Shown here piece by piece: positions 6,531-16,153 of a stretch of 60,229 nucleotides of DNA; positions within the stretch are counted from its first letter, which is position 1; every line of letters starts with the position of its first letter. Both the position numbers and the translations under genes were made by a program. The notes beneath the pieces were generated by a model. The model made no database searches. It had not been told where the DNA came from and saw nothing but the letters and a program-made list of their open reading frames with translations. Location: contig CAYWQQ010000001.1 of assembly GCA_964461005.1 (NCBI GenBank), positions 1-60,229 of the forward strand, in the 5' to 3' direction. This DNA comes from JAAZBI01 sp964461005. Lineage in GTDB: Bacteria; Bacillota_I; Bacilli_A; RF39; UBA660.

Positions 6531-7937
6531 TTACAATAACATCAATATATATAATGTAATCATAACTACTACTAACATTGCCAATAAAATTTTCCAAATG
6601 TGTTTTAACCATTTAGAATATTCTACTTCGAAATATGATAAACCTGTCAATAAGTAGATGCTAACTGGTGCTATTAACATAGCTAAACCAAACATTGTTT
6701 GTTGAACAAACACTAATAAAGGTAAGTCTGTTGCTCCCTTTAACGCAGTGTTTGCTGCTCCAGTCACATAATTAGTAATAAATGTTTCATTTACAAATGA
6801 TGCTCCAAAGAATGAAACAAAAGAATATGTAAATAAATTGAATCCTTTTGTTAATCCCATAAAGAAATTAATAATTGTTGTTAAAATTCCTGTTTGAGAT
6901 AAAAATGTAAATGCCATGCTTGATAATGCTACAAATAAAATTGTTGGTAAGAATTTTTTGATACCTGATATAATTCCTTCATACACTTCTTCCCATTTTA
7001 CTTTGTAAATTAAGCTTATTAACACTGTAGCCATTGATATTAATATCGTTGCTTCAGTTAATGTCCAAGTTCCTAATTCAATAATTGTAATTCCAAATAG
7101 GCTCTTGAAAATTGGAAAACCAAATAGTTTAAATTCAATAATAAACTTGTGTAGATTAGCGAAAATGTCTAATTTGTACATTTCTGCCCAAGGTGTTATT
7201 CCTAAAATAAACATACCTAGAATTACACTAAAGACAGTAATTATAGGCCACAATATAATTTTCTTTTTACCGGGAATTTTTTCGATAAATAAAATTGATT
7301 CATCTATTTCTTCTTTTTCTTTGCCTTTTAATAATTTAGCATTGAAATGTAAAAATAATCCCATTACTAACATACCTAGTATTACTAAAGCTAATTTGTA
7401 AACTCCATAAGCAATACCTGGATCAACATAAGATGCTATTACTGTATATAAATTTGTAGCATAGAAACTACCAATATATCCTAATAATATTGAACCAATT
7501 ATTGATATTAATGAAATCACTTTACTAAATCCTGCATTTAGTAATATCGCCATTAAAAATGGTAAAAAGAACATTAGTACAAAACTCATACCTGTTAAAC
7601 TTGTTAACAAAATAATAAATGTTGATAATAAAATGATAAATAGCTTTTCTTTATTCTTAATAACACCTGTTATTTTTTCTGTTAAATAGCGAAGCGCTCC
7701 TGTTTTATTGATAACTCCATAAAACATAGCTGTGAAAATTAAAAATAAAGCTGTTGGGAAAAACCAAGCTATTTGCAATGAAAAATAGTAAAATAAATCC
7801 CAAATTCCAACCGGATTAATTTTGTCTATAACTAAAGCTCCGCTTTCATTAGTTATTGTCGATGGAATTATCCAAGTTAATAAGAAGATAACTCCAATTG
7901 TAATTAAAAAAATTGTCCATAATTTTTTGTTTTTCAT
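6531..7937 (-). CDS. Multi-pass membrane transporter, YfcC/DcuC-like (ion transporter superfamily)
   Basis: A 468-aa integral membrane protein with about 11-13 hydrophobic segments and short polar loops. A central charged loop (GKEKEEIDESI, about residues 204-215) divides two halves. The overall pattern, with paired halves and polar intramembrane stretches such as SFVNETFITNYVTGAAN, resembles YfcC/DcuC-type carboxylate or amino-acid exchangers. No substrate-defining motif was recognised, so the substrate is unassigned. It starts 9 bases after lysS ends and is probably the last gene of that transcript. Confidence 0.6.
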   Translation of the reverse strand: MKNKKLWTIFLITIGVIFLLTWIIPSTITNESGALVIDKINPVGIWDLFYYFSLQIAWFFPTALFLIFTAMFYGVINKTGALRYLTEKITGVIKNKEKLFIILLSTFIILLTSLTGMSFVLMFFLPFLMAILLNAGFSKVISLISIIGSILLGYIGSFYATNLYTVIASYVDPGIAYGVYKLALVILGMLVMGLFLHFNAKLLKGKEKEEIDESILFIEKIPGKKKIILWPIITVFSVILGMFILGITPWAEMYKLDIFANLHKFIIEFKLFGFPIFKSLFGITIIELGTWTLTEATILISMATVLISLIYKVKWEEVYEGIISGIKKFLPTILFVALSSMAFTFLSQTGILTTIINFFMGLTKGFNLFTYSFVSFFGASFVNETFITNYVTGAANTALKGATDLPLLVFVQQTMFGLAMLIAPVSIYLLTGLSYFEVEYSKWLKHIWKILLAMLVVVMITLYILMLL

Positions 7938-7946
7938 ATTTTTCTC

Positions 7947-9425
7947 CTATCTCTTTTCTTTCATATGTGGGAACAAAATAACTTCTCTAATGCTTTCTGC
8001 TCCCGTGATTAACATGACTATTCTATCAATTCCCAATCCAATTCCACCTGTAGGTGGCATTCCATATTCTAAAGCTTCAACATAATCTTCATCCATTTCG
8101 TTAGCTTCATCATTCCCAAGATTTTTTTCAAGTATTTGATTTTCAAATCTTTCTCTTTGGTCAATTGGATCATTTAATTCGCTAAAAGCATTGCCATACT
8201 CATCACCACAGATAAATAATTCAAATCTTTCAGTAAATCTTTCGTCTTTGCTTTTTTTAGCTAAAGGACTAATTTCGATTGGATGGCCATATATAAAGGT
8301 TGGCTCAATTATTGTTTCTTCAACATACTTTTCAAAGAAAGCGTTGATGATGTGTCCAACTTTAAAATGATCTTTGACTTCTATGTCGTGTTCTTTGGCT
8401 ATCTTTTTAGCTGCTTCTATAGTCATTTGCTGGTAGAAATCGACATTACAAACTTCTTTTATAGCTTCAACCATATGTTTTCTTTTAAATGTTCCATTAA
8501 AGTCTAGTTTGCTGCCTTTCCATTCTAATTCATAACTGTTTTTTACTTTAAAAATAATTTCTTTAAAAATATTTTCGCAGAGATTCATCATTCCTTCCAT
8601 ATCACTATATGCTTTATATATTTCTATTGTCGTAAATTCCGGATTATGATTACGATCCATTCCTTCATTTCGAAATAATCTACCTATTTCATATACTCCG
8701 TCCATACCACCTACAATAAGACGTTTTAATGGTAATTCAGTTGCAATTCTTAGATACATATCTAAATTTAAAGTGTTATGATGAGTAACAAAAGGTCTTG
8801 CTGCTGCTCCTCCTAATATTGTTCCCAAAATTGGAGTTTCAACTTCAACATAACCTAAACTGTCTAAATAATTTTGTAATACTCTAATAATCTTAGGTCT
8901 TGTAAAAGCTATGTCTCTAGCTTCTTCATTCATTATCAAATCAACATATCGACGACGATATCTTTCTTCGATATCTACTAATTTATGAAATTTATCTGGT
9001 AATGGTTTTAAAGCTTTAACTAAATGAGTATATTTATAAGCTTTTACACTTAATTCACCCATATGAGTTCTAAATATTTTTCCACTTATTCCAATAATAT
9101 CTCCTAAATCAGCATCTTCAAAAATTTGATATGCTTCTTCTCCAATATTATCAATTTTTACATAAATTTGAATTTGTCCATATTTATCTTGAATATTAAT
9201 AAACCCAGCTTTGCCTTTTACTCTTTTAGTCATTATCCTTCCTGCTACGGAAACAGAAATGTTTTTTTCTTCTAATTCCTCATTAGTAAAAGAATCACAT
9301 GTTTCTTTTATTATTTGAGAATTCGAATTTATTTGATAAGTACTCCCAAAAGGATCGATACCTTTTAATGATAAATTTTTAGCTTTTTCTCTTCTTACTT
9401 GTTCTTGTTCTGTAAATTCTCTCAT
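7947..9425 (-). CDS. lysS: Lysyl-tRNA synthetase, class II
   Basis: LysS charges tRNA-Lys with lysine. The 492-aa product has the N-terminal OB-fold anticodon-binding domain (about residues 55-160, SVAGRIMTKRVKGKAGFINIQD) and a class II catalytic core. Motif 2 is visible in YEIGRLFRNEGMDRNHNPEF and motif 3 in GGIGLGIDRIVMLITG. Length is normal for bacterial LysS. The start has AGGTGAT at good spacing. It follows dus by 36 bases, as the dus-lysS pair does in many Firmicutes. Confidence 0.97.
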   Translation of the reverse strand: MREFTEQEQVRREKAKNLSLKGIDPFGSTYQINSNSQIIKETCDSFTNEELEEKNISVSVAGRIMTKRVKGKAGFINIQDKYGQIQIYVKIDNIGEEAYQIFEDADLGDIIGISGKIFRTHMGELSVKAYKYTHLVKALKPLPDKFHKLVDIEERYRRRYVDLIMNEEARDIAFTRPKIIRVLQNYLDSLGYVEVETPILGTILGGAAARPFVTHHNTLNLDMYLRIATELPLKRLIVGGMDGVYEIGRLFRNEGMDRNHNPEFTTIEIYKAYSDMEGMMNLCENIFKEIIFKVKNSYELEWKGSKLDFNGTFKRKHMVEAIKEVCNVDFYQQMTIEAAKKIAKEHDIEVKDHFKVGHIINAFFEKYVEETIIEPTFIYGHPIEISPLAKKSKDERFTERFELFICGDEYGNAFSELNDPIDQRERFENQILEKNLGNDEANEMDEDYVEALEYGMPPTGGIGLGIDRIVMLITGAESIREVILFPHMKEKR

Positions 9426-9461
9426 GTAATCACCTACTATCTATTTTATATCATTATATTG

Positions 9462-10430
9462 TTATTGTAAAGTTTCATCTCTTTGAAATATATTTAATAT
9501 AGTTGCTAATTCAGATATTTTTGTGGCTTGATTAATTTTCTTTTTTAGTTCAGCTGTGTTATTAACACCTTTAAAATACCAAGCTATATGTTTTCTCATT
9601 TCTAATACAACTTTTTTTTCTGGATTGTCTTCTGATAAATATTTTATATGTTTTAATATTAATTTGATTCTGTCTTTAACACTAATATTTGCTTCACTAT
9701 TATTAATAATTTCTTGTATTAGCCAAGGGTTACCTAATAATCCTCTTCCAATCATAACGGCATCACACTTTGTTTCTTGCAACATTCTATTTGCATCTCT
9801 AAAAGTTTTTATATCGCCATTACCAATAACCGGTATATTAACATTTTCTTTCACTTGTTTAATAATATCCCAATCTGATAAACCACTATATCCTTGTGAC
9901 CTAGTTCGCGGATGAATTGTTATAGCTTTTGCTCCAGCCTTTTCAATGATTTTTGCCACTTCGACAGCATTGATTGAATTTTGATCCCAGCCACTTCTTA
10001 TTTTTACTGTTACTGGACAAGAGACAGAATTGACAACTGATTTAACAATTTCAAATACTTTTTTTGGATCTTTAAGTAAAGCTGAACCCGCTTGTGACTT
10101 AATAGCTACCTTTGGTACAGGACAACCCATATTAATATCAATAATATCTGGTTTCATAATCTTTTCAATTATCTTTGCCGCTTCAACAAATGACTCTGTG
10201 TCGCTTCCAAATATTTGCTGAGCAATAGGTCTTTCTTCTTCAGTGAATTTTAACATTTTTTTTGTTTTTTCATTGTCATATACAATAGCTTTATCACTAA
10301 CCATTTCTGCAAAAACTAAACCACAACCCATTTCTTTTACAATTCTTCGAAAAGCACTATCACATATTCCTGCCATTGGCGCTAAACAAATGTTGTTATT
10401 AATTTCTACATTTCCAATTTTAAAACTCAT
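9462..10430 (-). CDS. dus: tRNA-dihydrouridine synthase, DusB-type
   Basis: FMN-dependent enzyme that reduces uridine to dihydrouridine in tRNA D-loops. The 322-aa TIM-barrel shows LAPMAGICDSAFR near the N-terminus, the catalytic Cys103 in DINMGCPVPKV, RSGWD, and FMN-phosphate contacts around GNGDI and MIGRGLLGNPWL. The start lies inside the last codons of pta (11-base overlap), indicating translational coupling. The gene's position before lysS matches Bacillus. Confidence 0.94.
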   Translation of the reverse strand: MSFKIGNVEINNNICLAPMAGICDSAFRRIVKEMGCGLVFAEMVSDKAIVYDNEKTKKMLKFTEEERPIAQQIFGSDTESFVEAAKIIEKIMKPDIIDINMGCPVPKVAIKSQAGSALLKDPKKVFEIVKSVVNSVSCPVTVKIRSGWDQNSINAVEVAKIIEKAGAKAITIHPRTRSQGYSGLSDWDIIKQVKENVNIPVIGNGDIKTFRDANRMLQETKCDAVMIGRGLLGNPWLIQEIINNSEANISVKDRIKLILKHIKYLSEDNPEKKVVLEMRKHIAWYFKGVNNTAELKKKINQATKISELATILNIFQRDETLQ

Positions 10431-11400
10431 TTTCTATACCTTGAGTAATAGTAACTAAAACAGCATTAATAATATCCTCAACATCACAACCACGTGACAA
10501 ATCATTTAATGGTTTTGAAAAACCGTGACATAAAGGGCCAATTGCTTTTGCATCAGCTAATCTTTCAACTAATTTATACCCAATATTACCTGAATCTACA
10601 TCTGGAAATATCAATATATTTGCCTTTCCTTGTAAAGGACTTCCCGGACATTTAATTTTATATACTTCTGGAATAATTGCTGCATCTAATTGAATTTCTC
10701 CGTCAATAATTAAATCTTTATTCTTCTCTTTTACTATTTCTAAAACATTTTTTATTTTTAATGACTTTTCATTAATAGCACTTCCATAAGTTGAATGGGA
10801 TAATAAAGCTATTTTTGGTTCCATATCAAAAATATTTTTAGCAATCTTTGCTGTTTCTATAGATATTTTTGCTAAATCTTCTGAAGTAGGTGAAATATTC
10901 ATTCCACAATCTGCAAATATAAAAAATCCATTATCTCCAAATTCTTGGTTATTTAATTGCATTGCAAAAAAACTAAATACTAAAGTCTCCTTAGTTTTAG
11001 GTTTAACTATCTTTAAACCGTTTTTCATCACTTCAGCTGATTTATATTTAGCTCCTGCCACAACACCATCAACTTCGTTTAAAACAAGCATTAAACACGA
11101 TAAAGAAAGATTGTCCTTAACAATATCCTCACTAACATTAATATCTTTTAAAACCTCTATATATTTAGATAAATCAATATTGTTTGGATCAATAATGGCT
11201 ATATTTATTAAATTAATTTTATTTTCTTTTGACATTAATTCAATTTTTTGTTGGTTTCCTATTAAAATTATATTTGCTAAATCATTTGAAGACAAAAAAG
11301 AAGCTGCTCTTAAGACTCTTATATCTTCTCCTTCAGCTAAAATTATTTTTTTCTTTGGATTGGCTTTTACTTTTTTAATAAGATTATCAATTTTTGTCAT
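10420..11400 (-). CDS. pta: Phosphate acetyltransferase
   Basis: Pta interconverts acetyl-CoA and acetyl-phosphate, the first step of acetate formation and ATP gain in fermenters. The 326-aa product matches the short Pta form: KKIILAEGEDIRVLRAA, DGVVAGAKYKSAEVMKNGLKI, FADCGMNISPTSEDLA, and GPLCHGFSKPLNDLSRGC at the C-terminus. Acetate kinase is not adjacent. Phosphate butyryltransferase is a related alternative, but the C-terminal pattern favours Pta. Confidence 0.9.
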   Translation of the reverse strand: MTKIDNLIKKVKANPKKKIILAEGEDIRVLRAASFLSSNDLANIILIGNQQKIELMSKENKINLINIAIIDPNNIDLSKYIEVLKDINVSEDIVKDNLSLSCLMLVLNEVDGVVAGAKYKSAEVMKNGLKIVKPKTKETLVFSFFAMQLNNQEFGDNGFFIFADCGMNISPTSEDLAKISIETAKIAKNIFDMEPKIALLSHSTYGSAINEKSLKIKNVLEIVKEKNKDLIIDGEIQLDAAIIPEVYKIKCPGSPLQGKANILIFPDVDSGNIGYKLVERLADAKAIGPLCHGFSKPLNDLSRGCDVEDIINAVLVTITQGIENEF

Positions 11401-11414
11401 ATTCTAACTCCTAA

Positions 11415-11630
11415 CTATAATCTTGTTTTAATTTGTGTAATTACTTCTTCTACTGTTTCTCCTTTAATTAACATACCATTCATTAATACAAAAACATTTG
11501 CTGCACCAATAGCGCATAAATTTTGACATCCTAATTCAAATTTAGCTGTACTATCTAATTTTAGAATTTCTGCTTGTAATTCGTCTGTATATTCTCCATT
11601 ACAAATATCACACATTTTATATATATTCAT
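11415..11630 (-). CDS. DUF1450-like small cysteine protein
   Basis: A 71-aa protein with CDIC near residue 7 and GCQNLCAIG in the middle, followed by NVFVLMNGMLI. This is the four-cysteine pattern of DUF1450 (YuzB-like) proteins, which have a thioredoxin-like or ferredoxin-like appearance. Function is unknown. The ribosome binding site GAGGAAAG precedes the start. It lies between uppP and pta with 10- and 14-base gaps, so it is operonic. Confidence 0.7.
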   Translation of the reverse strand: MNIYKMCDICNGEYTDELQAEILKLDSTAKFELGCQNLCAIGAANVFVLMNGMLIKGETVEEVITQIKTRL

Positions 11631-11640
11631 TTCTTTCCTC

Positions 11641-12444
11641 CTATCTTATAAAAAATAATAATAATATTATCCCTAAAATAATACGATAATATCCAAAAAC
11701 TTTAAAGTCATGGTTTTTAATATAATTTAAAATTAATTTTATTACTAAAATAGATACAATAAAAGCTGTTACTGTGCCTATGATAAGGACAATCCATTCT
11801 GTTGCAGAAAAAGCAAAACCAATCTTAAGTAATTTAATTAAACCTGCTCCCAATAAAGCTGGAATAGCTAAAATAAATGAGAATTCTGAAGCGCTTTTTC
11901 TTGATAACCCTAAGATTAAAGCTCCTACTATAGTTGCCCCAGAACGTGAAGTGCCAGGAATTAATGCTAAAACTTGAAATATCCCTATTAGAAAAGCAAC
12001 TTTATATGTTAAATCTTTTATATTTTCAATAACAATTTTCTTTTTATATTTTTCCACTAATAGTATTACTATTCCAAAGATAATTAACATAATTGCCACA
12101 ACTAAAGGTGTATAAAGTAATTCATCAACTTTGTCTTCAAATAAAAAACCACATATTGCTACTGGCAAAGAAGCTATAATGATCTTTAGCCATAAAGAAA
12201 TTTTGTTTTTTACCTCTTCTTTGTTTTTTTGAAAAGGATTAATCTTGTTAAAAAACAAAATAATTACGGCTAATATTGATCCCAATTGAATAACAACAAA
12301 AAATGTATCAATAAATTGTTTTTGAAAATTCATTTGTAAAAAACTTTCGGATACAATTAAATGACCTGTACTACTAATTGGTAACCATTCTGTTATGCCT
12401 TGAACTATTCCTAAAAAAATAGATTTAATTATTTCAATAATCAT
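11641..12444 (-). CDS. uppP: Undecaprenyl-diphosphatase (BacA/UppP)
   Basis: Membrane phosphatase that recycles undecaprenyl pyrophosphate for peptidoglycan and teichoic acid synthesis and confers basal bacitracin tolerance. The 267-aa product has both signature blocks: GIVQGITEWLPISSTGHL near the N-terminus and LIPGTSRSGATI near residue 160. About eight membrane segments are visible. It starts 9 bases after ychF. Confidence 0.96.
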   Translation of the reverse strand: MIIEIIKSIFLGIVQGITEWLPISSTGHLIVSESFLQMNFQKQFIDTFFVVIQLGSILAVIILFFNKINPFQKNKEEVKNKISLWLKIIIASLPVAICGFLFEDKVDELLYTPLVVAIMLIIFGIVILLVEKYKKKIVIENIKDLTYKVAFLIGIFQVLALIPGTSRSGATIVGALILGLSRKSASEFSFILAIPALLGAGLIKLLKIGFAFSATEWIVLIIGTVTAFIVSILVIKLILNYIKNHDFKVFGYYRIILGIILLLFFIR

Positions 12445-12453
12445 ATATCACCT

Positions 12454-13551
12454 CTACACGTTGAATCTAAAATGACAAATATCTCCATCTTGCATCAAGT
12501 ACTCTTTTCCTTCTAATCTCATTTTACCATTTTCTTTTACTTTTATTTCGCTACCCAATTCAAAAACATCATTATAGCTGATAACCTCTGCTCTAATAAA
12601 GCCTCTTTGAAAATCTGTATGTATTATTCCAGCACATTCTGGAGCTTTCATTCCTAATTTAAAAGTCCACGCTTTCACTTCCATTGGTCCACAAGTAAAA
12701 AATGTACCCAGCCCTAGTAAGTGATAAGTAGCTTTTATTAGTTGATCCAAGCCACTTGCTTCAATACCTAATTCTTCAAGAAAAATATTTTTTTCTTCAT
12801 CTGTTAATTCACTAAGTTCAGATTCGATTTTAGCACACATTTCAATAACATCGTTTCCTTCAGCTTTAGCATATTCTCTAACTAATTCAACATATTTGTT
12901 AGATGCTTTGATATCCTTTTCACTTATATTTGCTAAAAATATTATAGGTTTAGCAGTTAATAGATGATAAGATTTTAGTAAAGTATCTTCATCTTTGGTA
13001 AATTCCATACCTCTAACGGGTTGATTCTTTTGTAATCTTTCTTTTATCTTTTTTAACAATTCAACTTCAACTAAAGCTTCTTTATCTTTTGTATTAATTG
13101 CTTTTTTCTCTATTCTTAATAATCGATTACTTATGATATCTAGATCTGCTAATGCTAATTCAATTCCTATAGTTTCTATATCTCTAATTGGATCAATACT
13201 ATTTTCAACATGAATAATATCATCATCATCAAAACAGCGAACAACTTCACAAATTGCATCAACTTCTCTAATATGAGATAAAAATTTATTTCCTAATCCT
13301 TCACCACTTGAAGCTCCTTTTACTAAGCCAGCTATATCTTTAAATTCGTATGTAGTTGGTTTTACTTCTTCCGGGCAATAAATTTGTTCTAACATTTCTA
13401 ATCTTTTATCAGGCACTGTAACTAATCCGATATTTGGATCAATCGTTGCAAAAGGATAATTAGCTGCTAAAATATTTTTTTTCGTAATAGCATTAAAAAG
13501 TGTGGATTTACCTACATTTGGTAAACCAATGATTCCTGCTGTTAAACTCAT
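12454..13551 (-). CDS. ychF: Obg-family ATPase YchF (OLA1)
   Basis: A ribosome-associated P-loop ATPase. Walker A appears as GLPNVGKSTLFNAIT at the N-terminus, DIAGLVKGASSGEGLGNKFL is the G3 region, and the base-specificity loop reads LANISEKD, the non-GTPase NxxE type that marks YchF as an ATPase. A C-terminal TGS domain ends in GKEYLMQDGDICHFRFNV. At 365 aa it is full length. Its position next to DUF951 and parAB is conserved in Bacillus. Confidence 0.96.
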   Translation of the reverse strand: MSLTAGIIGLPNVGKSTLFNAITKKNILAANYPFATIDPNIGLVTVPDKRLEMLEQIYCPEEVKPTTYEFKDIAGLVKGASSGEGLGNKFLSHIREVDAICEVVRCFDDDDIIHVENSIDPIRDIETIGIELALADLDIISNRLLRIEKKAINTKDKEALVEVELLKKIKERLQKNQPVRGMEFTKDEDTLLKSYHLLTAKPIIFLANISEKDIKASNKYVELVREYAKAEGNDVIEMCAKIESELSELTDEEKNIFLEELGIEASGLDQLIKATYHLLGLGTFFTCGPMEVKAWTFKLGMKAPECAGIIHTDFQRGFIRAEVISYNDVFELGSEIKVKENGKMRLEGKEYLMQDGDICHFRFNV

Positions 13552-13560
13552 AATAACCTC

Positions 13561-15090
13561 CTAAACTGTTGGATAAGTTCCAATTCCAATTGGTAGTCCG
13601 ATTATATACCAAGATATAGCTAAAACCAACCATAATAGGAAGATTCCAATTATATATGGCCATAAAAGGCGATAACAATTTGCAAAAGAAATTTGTTCTT
13701 CATTCTTGTTATATAACTCTAAATAACCTATTAACATAATAAAATAGGTAGATAATGGTGTCATTATATTAGAAGCACTTTCACCTATTCTAAATATTAT
13801 TTGAGCAAATTGTGCTGTAATATTCGATTTCATCATTGAAGGAACAATTGCTGGGCTCATTATTGCCCACTTTGTAACAGAAGACGTTAAAAACATATTG
13901 GCAATAAAAACAACAATTATTATTAAAATAATCAATGGTAAGGCAGAAAAATTAAGACTATTAACTATATCAACTAAATATGCACTTAAAACAATCCCAA
14001 TATTACTTCTCCTAAAAATCGCTATCAATTGAGATGCTAAAAATATTAATACTAGGAAACTTCCTATTTTGTCTAAAGAACTATATATGGTTTTAGAAAA
14101 ATCCTCTTTGCTTTTAATCGTATGAGAACCAAGACCGTATAAGATACCGCCAACAAATAAAACAATTGAAATCAAGTATGTAATTGAAGACATAAAATAT
14201 GAATTATTACTATATAATTGATCAAGATAATTTGTTTTACTCATGTCCAACAACAATCCTGAACCAGGCAATCCTGGAATTGTTATATATATAAATAACA
14301 ATAAGGTAATAATGATACCAATGGTAGCTAAAAACAATCCGTTCTTTTCACTCTTTGTTACAATTAACTCTTCTTCAGATACAGGATATTTATTTAATTT
14401 ATAAAGAGTAATTTTTTCAGTAATATAAGTAATTAAAAAAGCTAATGAAACGGTTCCAATAATCATAAAAAATAAATTACTATGACTTCCTAAAATAAAG
14501 TTTGAGTCAATTAATTTTGCTCCAGACTCAGTATATGGTGATAAACCATATTCTAAATTTGATAAAACAAAGTTTATTCCTTGCCCGGAAATTAAAGCAA
14601 CAAATGATGTAATTATTGCTCCTATCGGATTTCTATTATTATAATAATAAAACATTGCTGCTAATGGAATTAAAACTACGTAACCAACATCACTTAAAAA
14701 TGTTATAAGTATACTAATCAATGCTAGGAAAAAAGTCATCCAAAAACGATTTATTTTTTTGCCAAAGCGAGTAAAAAGATGCTTCAATAATCCAGTTTTT
14801 GTCGCCACACCTATTCCTATCGTTGCTATTAAGAAAGAAGCTAAAGGTGCAAAACCTACAAAGTTAACAAAAGCATTGCCAATAATATCTTTAAGCTCAG
14901 AAAAATGAAATAAATTTACAACACTAACGATAGCTGATTCGATATTACCAGTAACACCGTCTACCTTTAAATAGCTAGTTTGTAAGCCCAATTTATTACC
15001 AATTAAACTTAATATCATTGTGATAACTATTAATAGACAAAAAGAAATAATGGCATTACCAAAAATCTTTTTTGATTTAATTTCTTTCAT
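13561..15090 (-). CDS. AbgT-family transporter
   Basis: A 509-aa protein with about 12 membrane segments. It shows AbgT-family signatures: NFVGFAPLASFLIATIGIGVATKTGLL (an eleven-residue core plus flanks), the SDVGYVVLIPLAA block, and a C-terminal MTPLSTYFIML. The family includes the E. coli p-aminobenzoyl-glutamate importer and antimetabolite exporters. The substrate here is unknown; folate-breakdown products are one possibility. It is packed between DUF951 (2 bases) and ychF (9 bases). Confidence 0.85.
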   Translation of the reverse strand: MKEIKSKKIFGNAIISFCLLIVITMILSLIGNKLGLQTSYLKVDGVTGNIESAIVSVVNLFHFSELKDIIGNAFVNFVGFAPLASFLIATIGIGVATKTGLLKHLFTRFGKKINRFWMTFFLALISILITFLSDVGYVVLIPLAAMFYYYNNRNPIGAIITSFVALISGQGINFVLSNLEYGLSPYTESGAKLIDSNFILGSHSNLFFMIIGTVSLAFLITYITEKITLYKLNKYPVSEEELIVTKSEKNGLFLATIGIIITLLLFIYITIPGLPGSGLLLDMSKTNYLDQLYSNNSYFMSSITYLISIVLFVGGILYGLGSHTIKSKEDFSKTIYSSLDKIGSFLVLIFLASQLIAIFRRSNIGIVLSAYLVDIVNSLNFSALPLIILIIIVVFIANMFLTSSVTKWAIMSPAIVPSMMKSNITAQFAQIIFRIGESASNIMTPLSTYFIMLIGYLELYNKNEEQISFANCYRLLWPYIIGIFLLWLVLAISWYIIGLPIGIGTYPTV

Positions 15091-15092
15091 GA

Positions 15093-15278
15093 TTATTCCT
15101 CCACAATTTTTTTAATTCTTTTATCAAAATCAATGCGATCCATCATAATTGAATGATTACATTTTAAACATCTTATTTTTATGTCAATACCAGTTCTCGT
15201 CACTTCGAAAACATCATTACCACAAGGATGGGCTTTTTTCATAACAACTTTGTTACCTACTTTATATTCCTTTTTCAT
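15093..15278 (-). CDS. DUF951 small protein
   Basis: A 61-aa protein matching the DUF951 pattern: VGNKVVMKKAHPCGND near the N-terminus, then IRCLKCNHSIMMDR. His, Cys and CxxC residues suggest a small metal-binding fold. Function is unknown, although the gene is regularly found between parB and ychF in Firmicutes. It starts 2 bases after parB ends. Confidence 0.8.
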   Translation of the reverse strand: MKKEYKVGNKVVMKKAHPCGNDVFEVTRTGIDIKIRCLKCNHSIMMDRIDFDKRIKKIVEE

Positions 15279-15280
15279 AA

Positions 15281-16153
15281 TTATCTTTCAATATCTATAT
15301 TTAATATTTCTAAAATACGATTCAAATCATCAACGTCAGAAAAACTAATGCTAATTTTATTGTTTTCGATATTTATTTTTGTCTCTAATTTTTCACTTAA
15401 TGTTTCTTCTAAATACTGATATTTATTATCTTTTTTCTTTTTAGGTTTTAAAGGTTGTTGTTTAATTGAAACAATATTTTCTAAAGATCTAACACTTAAA
15501 TCATCTTTAATTATTCTTTTAGCTAAGCTGTCAATTAATTCCCAACTGTCTAATTTACTTAAAACACGAGCGTGTCCCATAGAAATTTTATTTTTAACAA
15601 CTAAATCTTGAATATCACTGGGTAATCTTAACAAACCCAACATATTAGTGATATGACTACGGCTTTTACCAAGTTTTTGACTTAAAACATCTTGTGTAAT
15701 ATTTAAACTATCAATCATTGCTTTATATGCTTGGGCTTCTTCAATGGCATTTAAATCTTCTCTTTGTAAATTTTCTAATAATGCTATTTGCATCATTTCT
15801 TCATCAGAAAAATTACGAACAATAGCAGGTATAGTTTCTAGGCCTGCTAAAACACTGGCTTTTACTCTTCTTTCCCCAGCTATTATTTCATAACCTTTGA
15901 TACTTTTTTTAATTATAATTGGTTGAAAAACTCCGTTTTCCTTTATTGAATTAGATAATTCTTTTAAAGCTTCTTCATCAAAGTTTTTTCTTGGTTGATA
16001 CGGATTACTTCTTAATTCAGATAATCTAACGTTAATAATTTCATCTTTTGATGCATTTTCAACTATTGCTGTTTCTAATCTATTAAAATCCAAATTTTCT
16101 GAATTAAATAATTGTTCAAGTCCTTTACCAAGAGCTCTTCTTTTATTTTCCAT
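15281..16153 (-). CDS. parB: Chromosome-partitioning protein ParB (Spo0J-type)
   Basis: ParB is a CTP-dependent DNA clamp that loads at parS and recruits SMC. The 290-aa product has an N-terminal ParA-contact stretch (RRALGKGLEQLF), the CTPase motif GERR (93-96), ENLQRE (127-132) and the helix-turn-helix KSRSHITN (163-170). Arg165 sits where ParB, rather than Noc, carries the parS-reading Arg. A C-terminal dimer domain follows. It overlaps parA by 11 bases. Candidate parS sites lie 37 kb away at 53515-53564. No adjacent noc gene is present. Confidence 0.96.
   Translation of the reverse strand: MENKRRALGKGLEQLFNSENLDFNRLETAIVENASKDEIINVRLSELRSNPYQPRKNFDEEALKELSNSIKENGVFQPIIIKKSIKGYEIIAGERRVKASVLAGLETIPAIVRNFSDEEMMQIALLENLQREDLNAIEEAQAYKAMIDSLNITQDVLSQKLGKSRSHITNMLGLLRLPSDIQDLVVKNKISMGHARVLSKLDSWELIDSLAKRIIKDDLSVRSLENIVSIKQQPLKPKKKKDNKYQYLEETLSEKLETKINIENNKISISFSDVDDLNRILEILNIDIER

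Noticed and set aside
6409..6612. 67-codon minus-strand frame between the transporter and the repeat protein
   Set aside because: It spans the transporter terminator and the repeat-protein promoter, and overlaps both real genes in another frame.
10485..10500. CACGTG-containing sequence in pta, resembling parS
   Set aside because: Only the central hexamer and a few bases match; flanks differ from the parS consensus and the site is in coding sequence.
14575..14600. TTGCCCGGAAATT, considered as a further Noc-type site
   Set aside because: It lacks one central base and the palindromic left arm.
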